Positions 34,496-42,253 of a stretch of 42,253 bases of DNA are shown here, one piece after another. How positions within the stretch are numbered: the first letter of the stretch is position 1; each line of letters begins with the position of its first letter. A model generated the notes under the pieces. The model saw only the letters and a program-made list of their open reading frames with translations. It made no database searches and was not told the origin of the DNA. Origin of the DNA: Zetaproteobacteria bacterium CG_4_9_14_3_um_filter_54_145 (GTDB taxonomy: Bacteria > Pseudomonadota > Zetaproteobacteria > Mariprofundales > Mariprofundaceae). A program made the position numbers and the translations under genes. The stretch spans positions 1 through 42,253 of the forward strand of contig PFXI01000051.1 of NCBI GenBank assembly GCA_002791575.1. Direction: 5' to 3'.

Positions 34496-36202
34496 TCTTA
34501 TTTGGTACTGGCCAGACGCTGGCGTCCTCAACAATTTTCCGATCTGGTCGGCCAGGATGTGGTCGTCCGTACGCTGAAAAATGCACTTGCTACAGGCAAT
34601 ATGGCTCATGCCTACCTGTTGTGCGGTATACGCGGTGTCGGTAAAACAACCATTGCCCGCCTGATGGCGATGGCGGTCAATTGTGAACAGCCGGCAGATG
34701 GCGAACCATGCGGCCGTTGCAGGTCTTGTCGTGGTATTGCCGATGGCTCCAATCTGGATGTGCAGGAGATGGATGCGGCCAGTCACACCGGTGTTGATGA
34801 TGTGCGCGAGATTCTCGATGGCGTGCGTTACCCGCCGGCAAGCCTGAAAACACGTGTATATATTATCGATGAAGCGCATATGCTCTCCAAGAGCGCCTTC
34901 AATGCGTTGCTCAAGACGCTGGAAGAGCCGCCTGCACATGTGCTGTTCATTCTGGCCACGACCGAGTCGGACAAGTTGCCGATTACCGTACGCTCACGCT
35001 GCCAGCGCTTTGATTTACGCAGGCTGGGGCTGGCTGAAATTGCCGCTTATCTGACACATGTATTTGCACAGGAATCTATTTCAGCAGATGTCGATGCCAT
35101 TGCCGCCATTGCCCGTGCAGCCGACGGCAGTGTGCGCGATGCCCTGTCGCTCAGCGAGCGCGTACTGGCCTATACCGGCAAGCAGGTTTCTCTGAAAGAT
35201 GTGGATGCTGCCCTTGGCCAGGTAGGTGTTGCACGGATCCGGGCGCTCTCCCATGCCGTATTTGCAGGTCATGCGTTTGAGGCTGTTGAACAACTCAGAC
35301 AGGCAAGCAATACGGGGCACGGCGCACGTACGCTGTTGCAGGAGTTAGCCCGTTTATGGCATCAACTGGCTTGTCTGCAGGTGGATCAGGCGCTGTTGGG
35401 TGAAGAAGCGGACGTCGAGCAGCGTCAATGGTTACAGCAGTATCGGGATGGTTTGACAGGGCCTGCACTGGATCTGCGTTATCAGGTGTTGCTTGCCGGC
35501 ATGCGTGACTTGTCGCTGGTTGATGAGCGCATGGGAGCCGAAATGGTTCTGATGCGTTTGTGCGGTTTGAATGCAATTTCCGCAGTAGGGTTGCTGCCGG
35601 ATAGCCATGCGCCTGTTGCTGGCAGGGATGATGTAGCGGCTGCATTTAGCCCTGCGCCTGCCAAAGCGCTGCCGGGAACCCCGGCAACGGCAGCGGTTGT
35701 CGAATCCGATACTGCAACCGGGATGCAAAAAACACCGGCTGATGAGTCCGGGCGCGCCGATACGCCCACTGTCGAGGCAGATCTGCCGCTGCAGATGCAA
35801 CCGGCAGGTCGTCGCCATACCGGTTGGCCGGAGGTGGTAGCGGCGTTGCACGATTTCAAGCCGGGGCTGGCTGCCATGCTGGAGCATGTACGCTGTCTGG
35901 AATTTACAGATGATCTGGTGCGCCTGGGTGTGGATAAGCATCAGCAAGCGATGATTAATACAGCCGACAGACGCGCTTTTGCCGAATGGCTGGGCCGGGA
36001 AATATTCTGGGAATCACGCCAGGCAGGTGAGGGTGAATCGATTTCGCAGGAGCGTGAGCGGTTGGCGCGGGCTGAAAAAGCGCGCATGCGTCAGCATGCC
36101 GAAGCAGATCCTCATCTGCAGGCGCTGATGGGTGAGATGGATGCCCAGCTGATCAATGTGTTGCCGGCAGGTGTGGCTGATCAATCTGCTGAGCCGGGTT
36201 GA
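34493..36202 (+). CDS. dnaX: DnaX, DNA polymerase III tau/gamma subunit
   Basis: A 569-residue clamp-loader ATPase. Walker A GIRGVGKTT (45-53), zinc-binding cysteines C64, C73, C76 and C79, DEAH (126-129), TTESDKLP and the SRC motif SRCQRF follow, then domain III to about residue 370. A Pro/Ala/Thr-rich linker (about 375-440) leads to a tau-like C-terminal domain. An A6 run (35727-35732) in the linker offers a -1 frame that stops after three codons. It is shorter than E. coli tau (643). It begins a tight operon with ybaB and recR. Confidence 0.96.
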   Translation: MSYLVLARRWRPQQFSDLVGQDVVVRTLKNALATGNMAHAYLLCGIRGVGKTTIARLMAMAVNCEQPADGEPCGRCRSCRGIADGSNLDVQEMDAASHTGVDDVREILDGVRYPPASLKTRVYIIDEAHMLSKSAFNALLKTLEEPPAHVLFILATTESDKLPITVRSRCQRFDLRRLGLAEIAAYLTHVFAQESISADVDAIAAIARAADGSVRDALSLSERVLAYTGKQVSLKDVDAALGQVGVARIRALSHAVFAGHAFEAVEQLRQASNTGHGARTLLQELARLWHQLACLQVDQALLGEEADVEQRQWLQQYRDGLTGPALDLRYQVLLAGMRDLSLVDERMGAEMVLMRLCGLNAISAVGLLPDSHAPVAGRDDVAAAFSPAPAKALPGTPATAAVVESDTATGMQKTPADESGRADTPTVEADLPLQMQPAGRRHTGWPEVVAALHDFKPGLAAMLEHVRCLEFTDDLVRLGVDKHQQAMINTADRRAFAEWLGREIFWESRQAGEGESISQERERLARAEKARMRQHAEADPHLQALMGEMDAQLINVLPAGVADQSAEPG

Positions 36203-36276
36203 TAACTCTCAACAAACATGACCGGTTAAAAAATAGTGCATAGTTTGTAATATATCAAAATGAACAGGGGCAGACG

Positions 36277-36591
36277 ATGAATATCGGCAAGATGATGCAG
36301 CAGGCAAAAAAGATGCAGGAGAACATGAAAGTCATGCAGGAAGAACTTGCTGCTATGGAGATTCATGGCGAAGCCGGCGGCGGTATGGTGCGGGTTGTTC
36401 TCAGCGGTGACAAACTCGTACGCAAGGTGGATATCGATGCCTCCCTGTGGGCAGAACAGGATAAGGCGCTGATCGAGGATCTGGTAGCAGCGGCGGTTAA
36501 TCATGCATCGCAGAAGGCTGAAGAGCTTGCCAAACAGAAGCAACAGGGATTGATGGCCGGTATGCCACTGCCACCGGGCTTCTCCCTTTGA
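36277..36591 (+). CDS. ybaB: YbaB/EbfC nucleoid-associated protein
   Basis: A 104-residue protein: MNIGKMMQQAKKMQENMKVM, EIHGEAGGGMVRVVLSGD, and a C-terminal helix. YbaB dimers bind DNA and commonly lie between dnaX and recR, as here. AGGGG precedes the ATG. A 74-bp AT-rich gap separates it from dnaX. Confidence 0.95.
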   Translation: MNIGKMMQQAKKMQENMKVMQEELAAMEIHGEAGGGMVRVVLSGDKLVRKVDIDASLWAEQDKALIEDLVAAAVNHASQKAEELAKQKQQGLMAGMPLPPGFSL

Positions 36592-37211
36592 TGCACTTTC
36601 CCGGTATGCCCGCGCCGCTGGCGCGGGTGGTGGAGATGCTCTCCACACTGCCGGGTGTGGGTCCGAAAACGGCTATGCGGCTGGGTTTGAACCTGTTGAC
36701 CCGGCCGGCCAGTGATACTGCTGCGCTGGTTCTGGCTCTGCAGTGTTTGCATGAGCAGGTGGGTTTTTGCCCGTGTTGCGGCTGTTTTTCGGAGCAGGGG
36801 CATTGCCACTTCTGTGATGATCCGGCGCGTGATGCCACCACCCTCTGTGTGGTGGAGCAGCCGGTGGATGTGCTGATGATGGAGCGCGGACATGGCTATC
36901 GGGGCAGCTATCACGTGCTGCTCGGTCGTTTGAGCCCTGTTGATGGTGTCGGACCGGACCAGTTGCGTCTGGTTTCACTGGATCAGCGTGTGCAACAGGG
37001 GATAGGCGAAATGATTCTGGCAACCAGTGCTACGGTGGATGGTGAGGCCACAGCCCACTATCTGGCCAACCGTTATCGGCATGCAGGCGTCAATGTATCG
37101 CGTATCTCACGCGGTGTACCCGAAGGTGGTGAGCTGGAATATCTGGATGAGCATACCCTGAGCAGGGCGCTGGATCAGCGCGTGTCGTGGCAGCAGGCAA
37201 TATTGCCATGA
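36591..37211 (+). CDS. recR: RecR, recombination mediator protein
   Basis: About 206 residues. Helix-hairpin-helix LSTLPGVGPKTAMRLGLNLL near the N-terminus, C4 zinc finger (CPCC and CHFC), Toprim domain with VVEQPVDVLMMER and GGELEYLDEHTLSRAL. With RecF and RecO it loads RecA at gaps. Start is ATG 36591, overlapping the ybaB TGA by one base; TTG 36588 directly before it is an alternative. Confidence 0.95.
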   Translation: MHFPGMPAPLARVVEMLSTLPGVGPKTAMRLGLNLLTRPASDTAALVLALQCLHEQVGFCPCCGCFSEQGHCHFCDDPARDATTLCVVEQPVDVLMMERGHGYRGSYHVLLGRLSPVDGVGPDQLRLVSLDQRVQQGIGEMILATSATVDGEATAHYLANRYRHAGVNVSRISRGVPEGGELEYLDEHTLSRALDQRVSWQQAILP

Positions 37212-37885
37212 CTAAGCCGATGCTACCTGAATCATTAGCGGCCCTCTGCCGGCGCTGGCACCAGTTGCAGGATGAGCTCTCGGCTGATGGCGTGACCATG
37301 CTGGCGATCAGTAAATACGCACCGGATGTGGCTGTGCAGGCCCTGATTGATCAGGGACAGCGCTGCTTTGGCGAGTCCAGACCGCAACAGTTGCGTGACA
37401 GGGCTCTGTGCTGGCCGGATTGTCAGTGGCATATGATCGGGCCGTTGCAGAAAAACAAGGCCAAGTATATTGCCCGCCATGCTGCTATGTGGCACAGCTG
37501 TGATGATCTGGACACAGCTGTCGCTGTCAGCCGTCAACTGGATGGACGTACGTTGCCTGTATTGATTCAGGTGAATATTGCCGGCAACCCCGATCAGCAC
37601 GGTGTTGCGCCCGAAGCCCTGCCTGCATTTGCCGGAGCACTATCTGCTCTGGACGGAGTGGTGCTGCATGGCCTGATGGCGATGGCGCCACAGGATGGGA
37701 ACGAGCTGCAGGCATTCCAGAGTATGCGTAACTTGCGGGACGAATTGTTCGGTGGGAGTGTTGGTCTGTTGAGTATGGGGATGAGTAATGATTACCGTGC
37801 GGCTGTGACGGCCGGTGCGGGTATGGTAAGGCTGGGATCCATACTGTTTGGTGATCTTGATATTAGAAACAACAAGGATAACTAA
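37208..37885 (+). CDS. yggS: YggS-type PLP homeostasis protein
   Basis: A 225-residue PLP-binding TIM-barrel protein; Lys36 in AISKYAPD is the expected PLP lysine, followed by GESRPQQLRDR, WHMIGPLQKNK, VLIQVNIAGN, LHGLMAMAP, LSMGMSNDYRAAVTAGAGMVRLGSILFG (separate pieces). The ATG at 37208 overlaps the recR TGA (ATGA); a longer frame to 37187 is not needed. It regulates free PLP and commonly precedes proC. Confidence 0.94.
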   Translation: MTKPMLPESLAALCRRWHQLQDELSADGVTMLAISKYAPDVAVQALIDQGQRCFGESRPQQLRDRALCWPDCQWHMIGPLQKNKAKYIARHAAMWHSCDDLDTAVAVSRQLDGRTLPVLIQVNIAGNPDQHGVAPEALPAFAGALSALDGVVLHGLMAMAPQDGNELQAFQSMRNLRDELFGGSVGLLSMGMSNDYRAAVTAGAGMVRLGSILFGDLDIRNNKDN

Positions 37886-38688
37886 TGCAACTACTGACTA
37901 TTTCTTTTATTGGCGGCGGCAATATGGCTGAAGCGCTGATTGCAGGCTTAAAGCGCGCAGGCCACCCTGTTGATCAAATCTGGGTAGCTGATCCGGGTGA
38001 AGCTCGTCGCGAGCAGTTAAGGAGCCAATATGGTGTGCGTACAACTGCCGACAACAGCGAGGCGGCCGCTTGTGCCGATATGCTGGTGATGGCGGTCAAG
38101 CCGCAGCAGATGCAGGGAGCACTCTCCGGTTTGGGTAAATGTCTGAAGGCTGATGCAACCATTGTCAGTATTGCTGCGGGTGTAAGCACCGCTTCGCTGG
38201 CCGAGTGGCTGGACGGGGTGGCGAATCTGGTACGTGTGATGCCCAATACGCCGTCACTGGTTGGCGAAGGGATGTCTGTACTTTACAGCGCTGCCAGTGA
38301 GATCCATCGCAACAGGGCCGTCTATCTGATGCAGGCCTGTGGTGCAGTGGAGTGGGTGGACAACGAACAGCAGATGCATGCGGTGACGGCAGTCTCCGGC
38401 AGCGGACCGGCATACTTTTTTCTGCTGACCGAAGTGATGCAGGCATCCGGCGTGGCGCTGGGGCTGAGCGAGGAGCTGGCCTGGAAGCTGGCAACGCAGA
38501 CCGCATTCGGTGCAGGACGTATGCTGGTGGAGAGCGGACGTGCTCCCGAGATACTGCGGCAACAGGTAACCAGTCCCGGTGGCACAACGCAGGCGGCGCT
38601 CGATGTGATGTTTGAAGAGGGACTGCCCGGCACGGTGCGCAATGCGCTGACTGCTGCCAGTAAACGTTCGAAGGAGATTGCAGGCTGA
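37885..38688 (+). CDS. proC: ProC, pyrroline-5-carboxylate reductase
   Basis: A 267-residue enzyme with N-terminal Rossmann motif IGGGNMAEALIAGL, VMAVKPQQM, RVMPNTPSLVGEGM, and the C-terminal helical domain with SGSGPAYFFLLTE and VTSPGGTTQAALDVM. It makes the last step of proline synthesis using NAD(P)H. Start overlaps yggS as TAATG. Confidence 0.96.
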   Translation: MQLLTISFIGGGNMAEALIAGLKRAGHPVDQIWVADPGEARREQLRSQYGVRTTADNSEAAACADMLVMAVKPQQMQGALSGLGKCLKADATIVSIAAGVSTASLAEWLDGVANLVRVMPNTPSLVGEGMSVLYSAASEIHRNRAVYLMQACGAVEWVDNEQQMHAVTAVSGSGPAYFFLLTEVMQASGVALGLSEELAWKLATQTAFGAGRMLVESGRAPEILRQQVTSPGGTTQAALDVMFEEGLPGTVRNALTAASKRSKEIAG

Positions 38689-38990
38689 TGTATATACTCG
38701 GCTATTTTCTGCAGGCGTTGGCCAGTGTAGTTCATATCGTCCTTATGGGCGTGATGATTGTGGTGATTGCCCGTGCCGTGCTCTCCTGGGTTTCACCTGA
38801 TCCATACAATCCGGTGGTGCGCATGATCAACCAGATGTCCGAGCCACTGCTGTTTCCGATCCGGCGGCGCGTACCCTATATCGGCGGTATCGATCTCTCG
38901 CCGATGATCGTGCTTCTGGTCGTGATGTTTTTCGATAATTTTCTGGTTCCGAGTCTCGAGCGCATTGCCATCAGCCTGATTCAGGGATGA
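38688..38990 (+). CDS. yggT: YggT family membrane protein
   Basis: A 100-residue single-repeat YggT protein with two or three hydrophobic helices and the motif SWVSPDPYNPVVRMINQMSEPLLFPIRR (pieces about residues 30-60). Function is not well defined; E. coli YggT has been linked to osmotic stress. Overlaps proC by one base (TGATG). Confidence 0.92.
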   Translation: MYILGYFLQALASVVHIVLMGVMIVVIARAVLSWVSPDPYNPVVRMINQMSEPLLFPIRRRVPYIGGIDLSPMIVLLVVMFFDNFLVPSLERIAISLIQG

Positions 38991-39292
38991 GTTTTGAAGC
39001 TGCCCTGACTGAGGGGAGGGACGGCTTGTATCTGAATATCCATGCGCAACCGGGTGCGCGAAAACCGCAACTGCGTGGTATGCACGGCGATGCCGTAAAA
39101 ATTGCCGTGGCGGAAGCAGCACAGGACGGCAAGGCCAATGAAGCGATCATCCGCTTTGTAGCCAGTGCGCTGGATCTCGCCCGTGCAGATGTGGAGGTGG
39201 CCTCCGGTCACACCTCGCGCCGAAAACGGCTGTTCCTGCACGGTGAAGAGGGCGACTTGCGCACCCGTCTGCAGCTATGGCTGGATCTCTGA
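38987..39292 (+). CDS. yggU: YggU/DUF167 family protein
   Basis: A 101-residue protein: LYLNIHAQPGARKPQLRGMHGDAVKIAV, GKANEAIIRFVASALDL and VEVASGHTSRRKRL (three separate segments). DUF167 proteins accompany yggT and proC; function is unknown. ATGA overlap with yggT. It converges on the M50 gene. Confidence 0.93.
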   Translation: MSFEAALTEGRDGLYLNIHAQPGARKPQLRGMHGDAVKIAVAEAAQDGKANEAIIRFVASALDLARADVEVASGHTSRRKRLFLHGEEGDLRTRLQLWLDL

Positions 39293-39303
39293 ACAGCCGG
39301 GCT

Positions 39304-39320
39304 ACTGCAAAAGCTGCAGT
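39304..39320. other. Stem-loop between convergent yggU and M50 genes
   Basis: ACTGCA (39304-39309) and TGCAGT (39315-39320) are perfect complements with loop AAAGC. No T run follows on either strand, so a terminator role is uncertain. Confidence 0.3.
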
Positions 39321-39330
39321 CAGATGCGAA

Positions 39331-39987
39331 TTAACCCATGGCCAGATTAATCAGATATTCGGCGCTGCCCAGTACCATAGGACCAATGATCGTCTGCAGG
39401 ATGCCGCTCACCAGCAAGATGACAATAATGATGAAACCGTATGGCTCCAGCCTCGACAGCTGGTATGATGCAGCTCCCGGCAGCAGACCGACTGCAACAC
39501 GCCCGCCATCGAGTGGCGGCAGCGGCAGCAGGTTGAAAATACAGAGCACCATATTGATGATGATTGAAGCCTGACACATCAGTGCCAGCGGCTGAGCCAC
39601 CCATGAGGCTGCGGCAGGAAGCTGTACCGTTACAGCCAGCAAGGCCGTCGACAGCAGCGCCAGCAGGACATTGGTTGCGGGGCCGGCCAGTGCCACCAGC
39701 ACCATATCCTGTTTCGGGCACCTGAGATTTCTGAAATTGACCGGTACAGGCCTGGCATAGCCGAAGAGAAAAGGCGATCCGATGATGACCAGCGCCAGCG
39801 GAACCAGGACGGTGCCGATCGGGTCGATATGTTTGAGCGGATTCAGGGTCAATCGCCCCATCCAGCGGGCAGTACTGTCGCCCAGCCGGTCAGCTACCCA
39901 GCCATGTGCAACTTCATGCAGTATAATGGCCAGCAGTACGGGCAGCGCCCATATGCTTATTTTTTCCATGATCATGGCAATGTCCAT
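39331..39987 (-). CDS. Site-2-protease-like M50 zinc metalloprotease
   Basis: From ATG 39987 (AAGGAG 6 nt upstream) the product is 218 residues with about five transmembrane helices. Zinc motif H24-E25-V-A-H28 lies in the first helix, and the third ligand region is NLLPLPPLDGG (about 163-173). RWMGRLTLNPLKHIDPIGT is typical of the SpoIVFB-like Rv0359/YwhC subgroup. It would cleave membrane proteins; no substrate is evident. An ORF start at 40008 is rejected for lack of a ribosome-binding site. Confidence 0.92.
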   Translation of the reverse strand: MDIAMIMEKISIWALPVLLAIILHEVAHGWVADRLGDSTARWMGRLTLNPLKHIDPIGTVLVPLALVIIGSPFLFGYARPVPVNFRNLRCPKQDMVLVALAGPATNVLLALLSTALLAVTVQLPAAASWVAQPLALMCQASIIINMVLCIFNLLPLPPLDGGRVAVGLLPGAASYQLSRLEPYGFIIIVILLVSGILQTIIGPMVLGSAEYLINLAMG

Positions 39988-40097
39988 CAGATACTCCTTG
40001 CCAGTCAATGCTGCCTCCTGATCTCTGTCAGGGAAACAGCGGATACGCCTTCTTTACTACTTCATCTGATATGTTCATGCTTTTCGTTGTCATCATT

Positions 40098-40742
40098 ATG
40101 ATAAAACGACTCCCGAATTTACTCATTCTCTGCCTGCTGGCCCTGCTTGTCTGGTTTCTGTGGCAGAAGCCGGCCGTCTCACCCGAGCAGCCGATTGTTC
40201 GTATTGCCTTACCTCATGCTGAGCGATCCGCCACGGCAGAGGCAACGTTGTGGCGTGTGGTAACACGCAGACTGGTATCACATGCATCGGTCAATACCCT
40301 GAGTTATCGCTTGCAGCAGATGGGGTTGACCCCGATGGAAATAAGGTCGCAGGAAGAGGTCACGCTGCATGCCTTTGACGATGCGACACAGTATAATTCG
40401 TGGCAAGATGCATCTGCTGCCAGTGAACAATGGAAAGCAAAAGGGGTTGATGTCAATGTCATCAAGGTCGATGACTCGCTCTATATGCTGGGGCTGGGCC
40501 GCCTGTATCAGGAGAAGTATGCTCTGCTGTTGCAGCAGAAACTGCGGCAAACGGGCATGTTATACCGTTATCAGCGACGCACTGTCTCTGTGCCGACATG
40601 GCGCTTTACCTTTGCCGCTACAGATCGTGGCCGTGCGGAAACGCTTTGGAAGCAGCTGGAAGATACCGGCGTGATGATGCCGGTATTAATGCCTGAATCC
40701 CGTTTTCAGATACAGTACAGTAAAGCTGCAGAACAGGAGTAA
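40098..40742 (+). CDS. Membrane-anchored SPOR-like protein
   Basis: From ATG 40098 the product is 214 residues: a basic head (MIKR), one transmembrane helix (about 5-24, LPNLLILCLLALLVWFLW) and a periplasmic region. The region holds a SPOR-like pattern, ASEQWKAKGVDVNVIKVDD, then LYMLGLGRLYQEKYALLLQ and LRQTG, and a similar second lobe near the C-terminus. SPOR domains bind denuded glycan at division septa, but the match is by eye and weak. Divergent from the M50 gene (110 bp between starts). Other in-frame starts (40008, 40071) add an unlikely N-terminus. Confidence 0.65.
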   Translation: MIKRLPNLLILCLLALLVWFLWQKPAVSPEQPIVRIALPHAERSATAEATLWRVVTRRLVSHASVNTLSYRLQQMGLTPMEIRSQEEVTLHAFDDATQYNSWQDASAASEQWKAKGVDVNVIKVDDSLYMLGLGRLYQEKYALLLQQKLRQTGMLYRYQRRTVSVPTWRFTFAATDRGRAETLWKQLEDTGVMMPVLMPESRFQIQYSKAAEQE

Positions 40743-41180
40743 CCGCCTGCCTGCTGTTTTGCCGGAGTCCTCGGTTTCACTGTCCGGATATTGTGGTATG
40801 AAGCACTTATAGTGGTTGTTCAATAGTCGACCGGGTTGATCACGATGCGTCAGTGGCATACATGATGGGCAACTGCTCTACTGAATATGAGCACTGCATC
40901 CGGCGGTTAGGCACTTGCGGGTGGTGGCATATACGAGCCAGGCATAAGTGCCCGCTCCGCGCATGACGCAGGGCAGGATTGAATATCGTTCTTGTACCTT
41001 ACTTAAACTGTACTCGGCCAGATTATAGTCTTTATTATCCCTTCCTCTGTATTACTTGTTAGTCAATAAATGGGCGAAGTATGACTTTGTTGCATTGCAG
41101 AATTTCGTCTATAATGGACTGCAAACTGACTTGATAGAGGAATAGCAAACACCTGACTATTCTGAAGCCAGGGGGGAAAT
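40743..41180. other. 438-bp intergenic region before the EpsL-like gene
   Basis: No coding sequence is supported. It contains a potentially structured segment at 40901-40961 (GGCACTT/AAGTGCC arms, GGCGG/CCGC flanks and an inner TGGC/GCCA stem) and a promoter-like pair at 41087-41115. The region from 40980 to 41090 is AT-rich and otherwise unremarkable. Confidence 0.65.
41087..41115 (+). promoter_or_regulatory. Sigma-70-like promoter of the EpsL-like gene
   Basis: TTGTTG (41087-41092), 17-bp spacer, perfect TATAAT (41110-41115). Predicted start is about 41122, giving a leader of roughly 59 nt; GGGGGG lies just before the ATG at 41181. Confidence 0.6.
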
Positions 41181-42168
41181 ATGAGGTCTGTATTCATCAC
41201 CAGGGCCGATGTATTCGGTCTGATTGCAATATCCGCACTATGTTGCAATGTACCTTCAGCCGTTGCAGTTGTAACAATTGCCGGCAACGAGAAGGGAGCC
41301 ACAGTTGGTACGGGTGGAGGCGTTAAACTGGCCCATACCTTTCATGCCGGCCCGGTCGACATCACACCGGGCATCGGCGTCGGTGCGGGTTATAATGATA
41401 ATATTTTTGCTGCTGAAAATGCAAAGAAGGGCAGTTTTGTCGGTAACATCAGTCCGGAGATCCTCTTTGGCGTAAACAACCCGGATTCGGCATATCAGTT
41501 ACTTTATGCGCGCAGACAAGCAGGTGCTATTCAGCAGTCACCAGGATAATACCATTGACCATACCCTCTCTTTCGGTGCCGGTGGCAGACTCAGTGAGAA
41601 GCTGGATGTGGATTTGTCGGCGGGGTATTACCGGCTGCATGACGGACGCGGCACTACTTTTACCGGCGTAAACTATTCGGGCACGGTGCCCGATAAATAT
41701 CGTGAGTATGACCTGAGGACGACACTCGGTTACGGGCATAATAACCGTGTTGAAACCTACGTTGAATACGGTAACAAACGCTATTATAACAACCGTTACG
41801 TCATTACACCGCTGAAGATCTATCCGCAAACGGTTACCCGTGATGTGGATACAATCGGTGGTGGCATAGGCTTTTCCGTTCAGGTGATGCCCAAAACATC
41901 CATGGTGCTGGAGACGAGATACAAACACTTTGATTATAAATATCTGTCACCCTCGTTCAATCTGGATAGTTATGAACAACGTTACTTTGCCGGTGTAAAC
42001 TGGGATGCGACGGCAAAAACATCGGGCAGATTAAGACTGGGTTACACGACCAAAAGATTTAATGATAAACGCAATGCCGATTACGCAGGGTTAGGTGGCG
42101 AGCTTGGCGCGACGTGGAACCCGAAAGTTTATTCCACATTTGATTTGAGCTTCAGGTATGAGCTGCGT
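41181..42168 (+). pseudogene. EpsL-like outer-membrane barrel gene, frameshifted and interrupted
   Basis: The first frame encodes an apparent signal peptide (about 1-29, ending SAVA) and a barrel start (VDITPGIGVGAGYNDNIF, residues about 67-84) typical of EpsL-like proteins of exopolysaccharide gene clusters. It stops at 41549. In the +1 frame the barrel pattern continues from about 41504 (ADKQVLFSSHQDNTIDHTL, then GAGGRLSEKLDVDLSAGYY) with no stop to the end, so a 1-nt frameshift lies around 41500-41515. Homology ends at about 42168 (FDLSFRYEL), where terminal repeats of an insertion element begin. Strong RBS and promoter suggest the original gene was expressed. A sequencing error could explain the frameshift but not the element. 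Confidence 0.75.
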
Positions 42169-42253
42169 ATTCCGGTGAAGTCGGCACCTGATTCCAGTCG
42201 AACGCGACACCCTATTCCGGTGAAGTCGACACCCCCTTTGGGAGCCTGTTGCT
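42169..42253. mobile_element. End of a probable IS21-family insertion sequence (partial)
   Basis: Three tandem imperfect ~22-bp repeats: TATTCCGGTGAAGTCGGCAC C at 42169, a diverged copy GATTCCAGTCGAACGC at 42190, and TATTCCGGTGAAGTCGACAC C at 42213. Multiple internal repeats at each end, of this ATTCCGGTGAAGTCG type, are familiar from IS21-family elements (istA/istB). The element continues beyond the window; no transposase is visible, so the family is a recognition from pattern rather than proof. Confidence 0.65.

Noticed and set aside
40906-40912. GTTAGGC, the core of an integron attC site
   Set aside because: No partner RYYYAAC core or paired L'/L'' arms are found within 150 bp upstream, and no cassette-like ORF or integrase is present. 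A 7-base match is likely chance.
1-42253. CRISPR arrays, tRNA, rRNA or a defence-type gene cluster
   Set aside because: No regularly spaced repeats, no cloverleaf or rRNA-like sequence and no nuclease, helicase, retron or toxin-antitoxin genes were seen. Apart from a few short or uncharacterised genes, the intact genes are housekeeping, motility or metabolic.

Overview
The window looks like a chromosome segment from a Gram-negative, flagellated proteobacterium of medium GC content. Clues are the FlhA/FlhB/FliP/FliQ/FliR export genes, sigma-54-type promoter matches, FlhF/FlhG, PomB-like stators, an outer-membrane barrel gene, LipB, DksA and IF2 with a long Ala/Pro linker. The gene set and style would fit a Zetaproteobacterium (Mariprofundus-like) or a neighbouring lineage. 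That placement is an inference from gene order and was not tested by any search.

Region 1 (1-533): the 3' remnant of an outer-membrane barrel-type gene, with an in-frame stop immediately upstream. Region 2 (537-17706, all on the minus strand): a flagellar block reading from the right as motA, two motB paralogues, fliL, fliM, fliN, fliO, fliP, a 998-residue hybrid histidine kinase, fliQ, fliR, flhB, flhA, flhF, flhG, a 72-residue two-helix membrane protein, fliA, a DUF2802 protein, a FliK-like protein and a stand-alone FlhB C-terminal-like protein. Many junctions are ATGA/TGATG overlaps, so it behaves as one or two long operons. A one-mismatch sigma-54 element precedes motA and a perfect one sits directly in front of fliQ.

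Region 3 (18043-18636, minus): a five-helix membrane protein of the urate hydroxylase PuuD N-domain type, with its own strong terminator. Region 4 (18873-27639, plus): the conserved translation/transcription operon rimP-nusA-ylxR-infB-rbfA-nrnA-truB, followed by a membrane-anchored cyclophilin and a 51-nt terminator hairpin. Region 5 (27987-33179, plus): thiolase, FadB/FadJ-type bifunctional enzyme and long-chain acyl-CoA ligase, a fatty-acid activation and beta-oxidation trio behind a promoter overlapped by repeated GTCTG/CAGAC half-sites. Region 6 (33231-39292, plus): lipB, dksA, then dnaX-ybaB-recR-yggS-proC-yggT-yggU, mostly overlapping by 1-4 nt. Region 7 (39331-40742): a minus-strand M50 metalloprotease and a divergent membrane-anchored SPOR-like protein.

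Region 8 (41181-42253): an EpsL-like exopolysaccharide-associated outer-membrane barrel gene, broken by a frameshift and then by three tandem ~22-bp repeats that resemble an IS21-family terminus. Both window ends therefore carry damaged outer-membrane genes, while the centre is intact housekeeping and motility DNA. No CRISPR array, rRNA, tRNA or obvious defence system was seen. The most unusual points are the complementary MotB pair, the kinase embedded between fliP and fliQ, and the sigma-54 site whose predicted start falls on the fliQ ATG.
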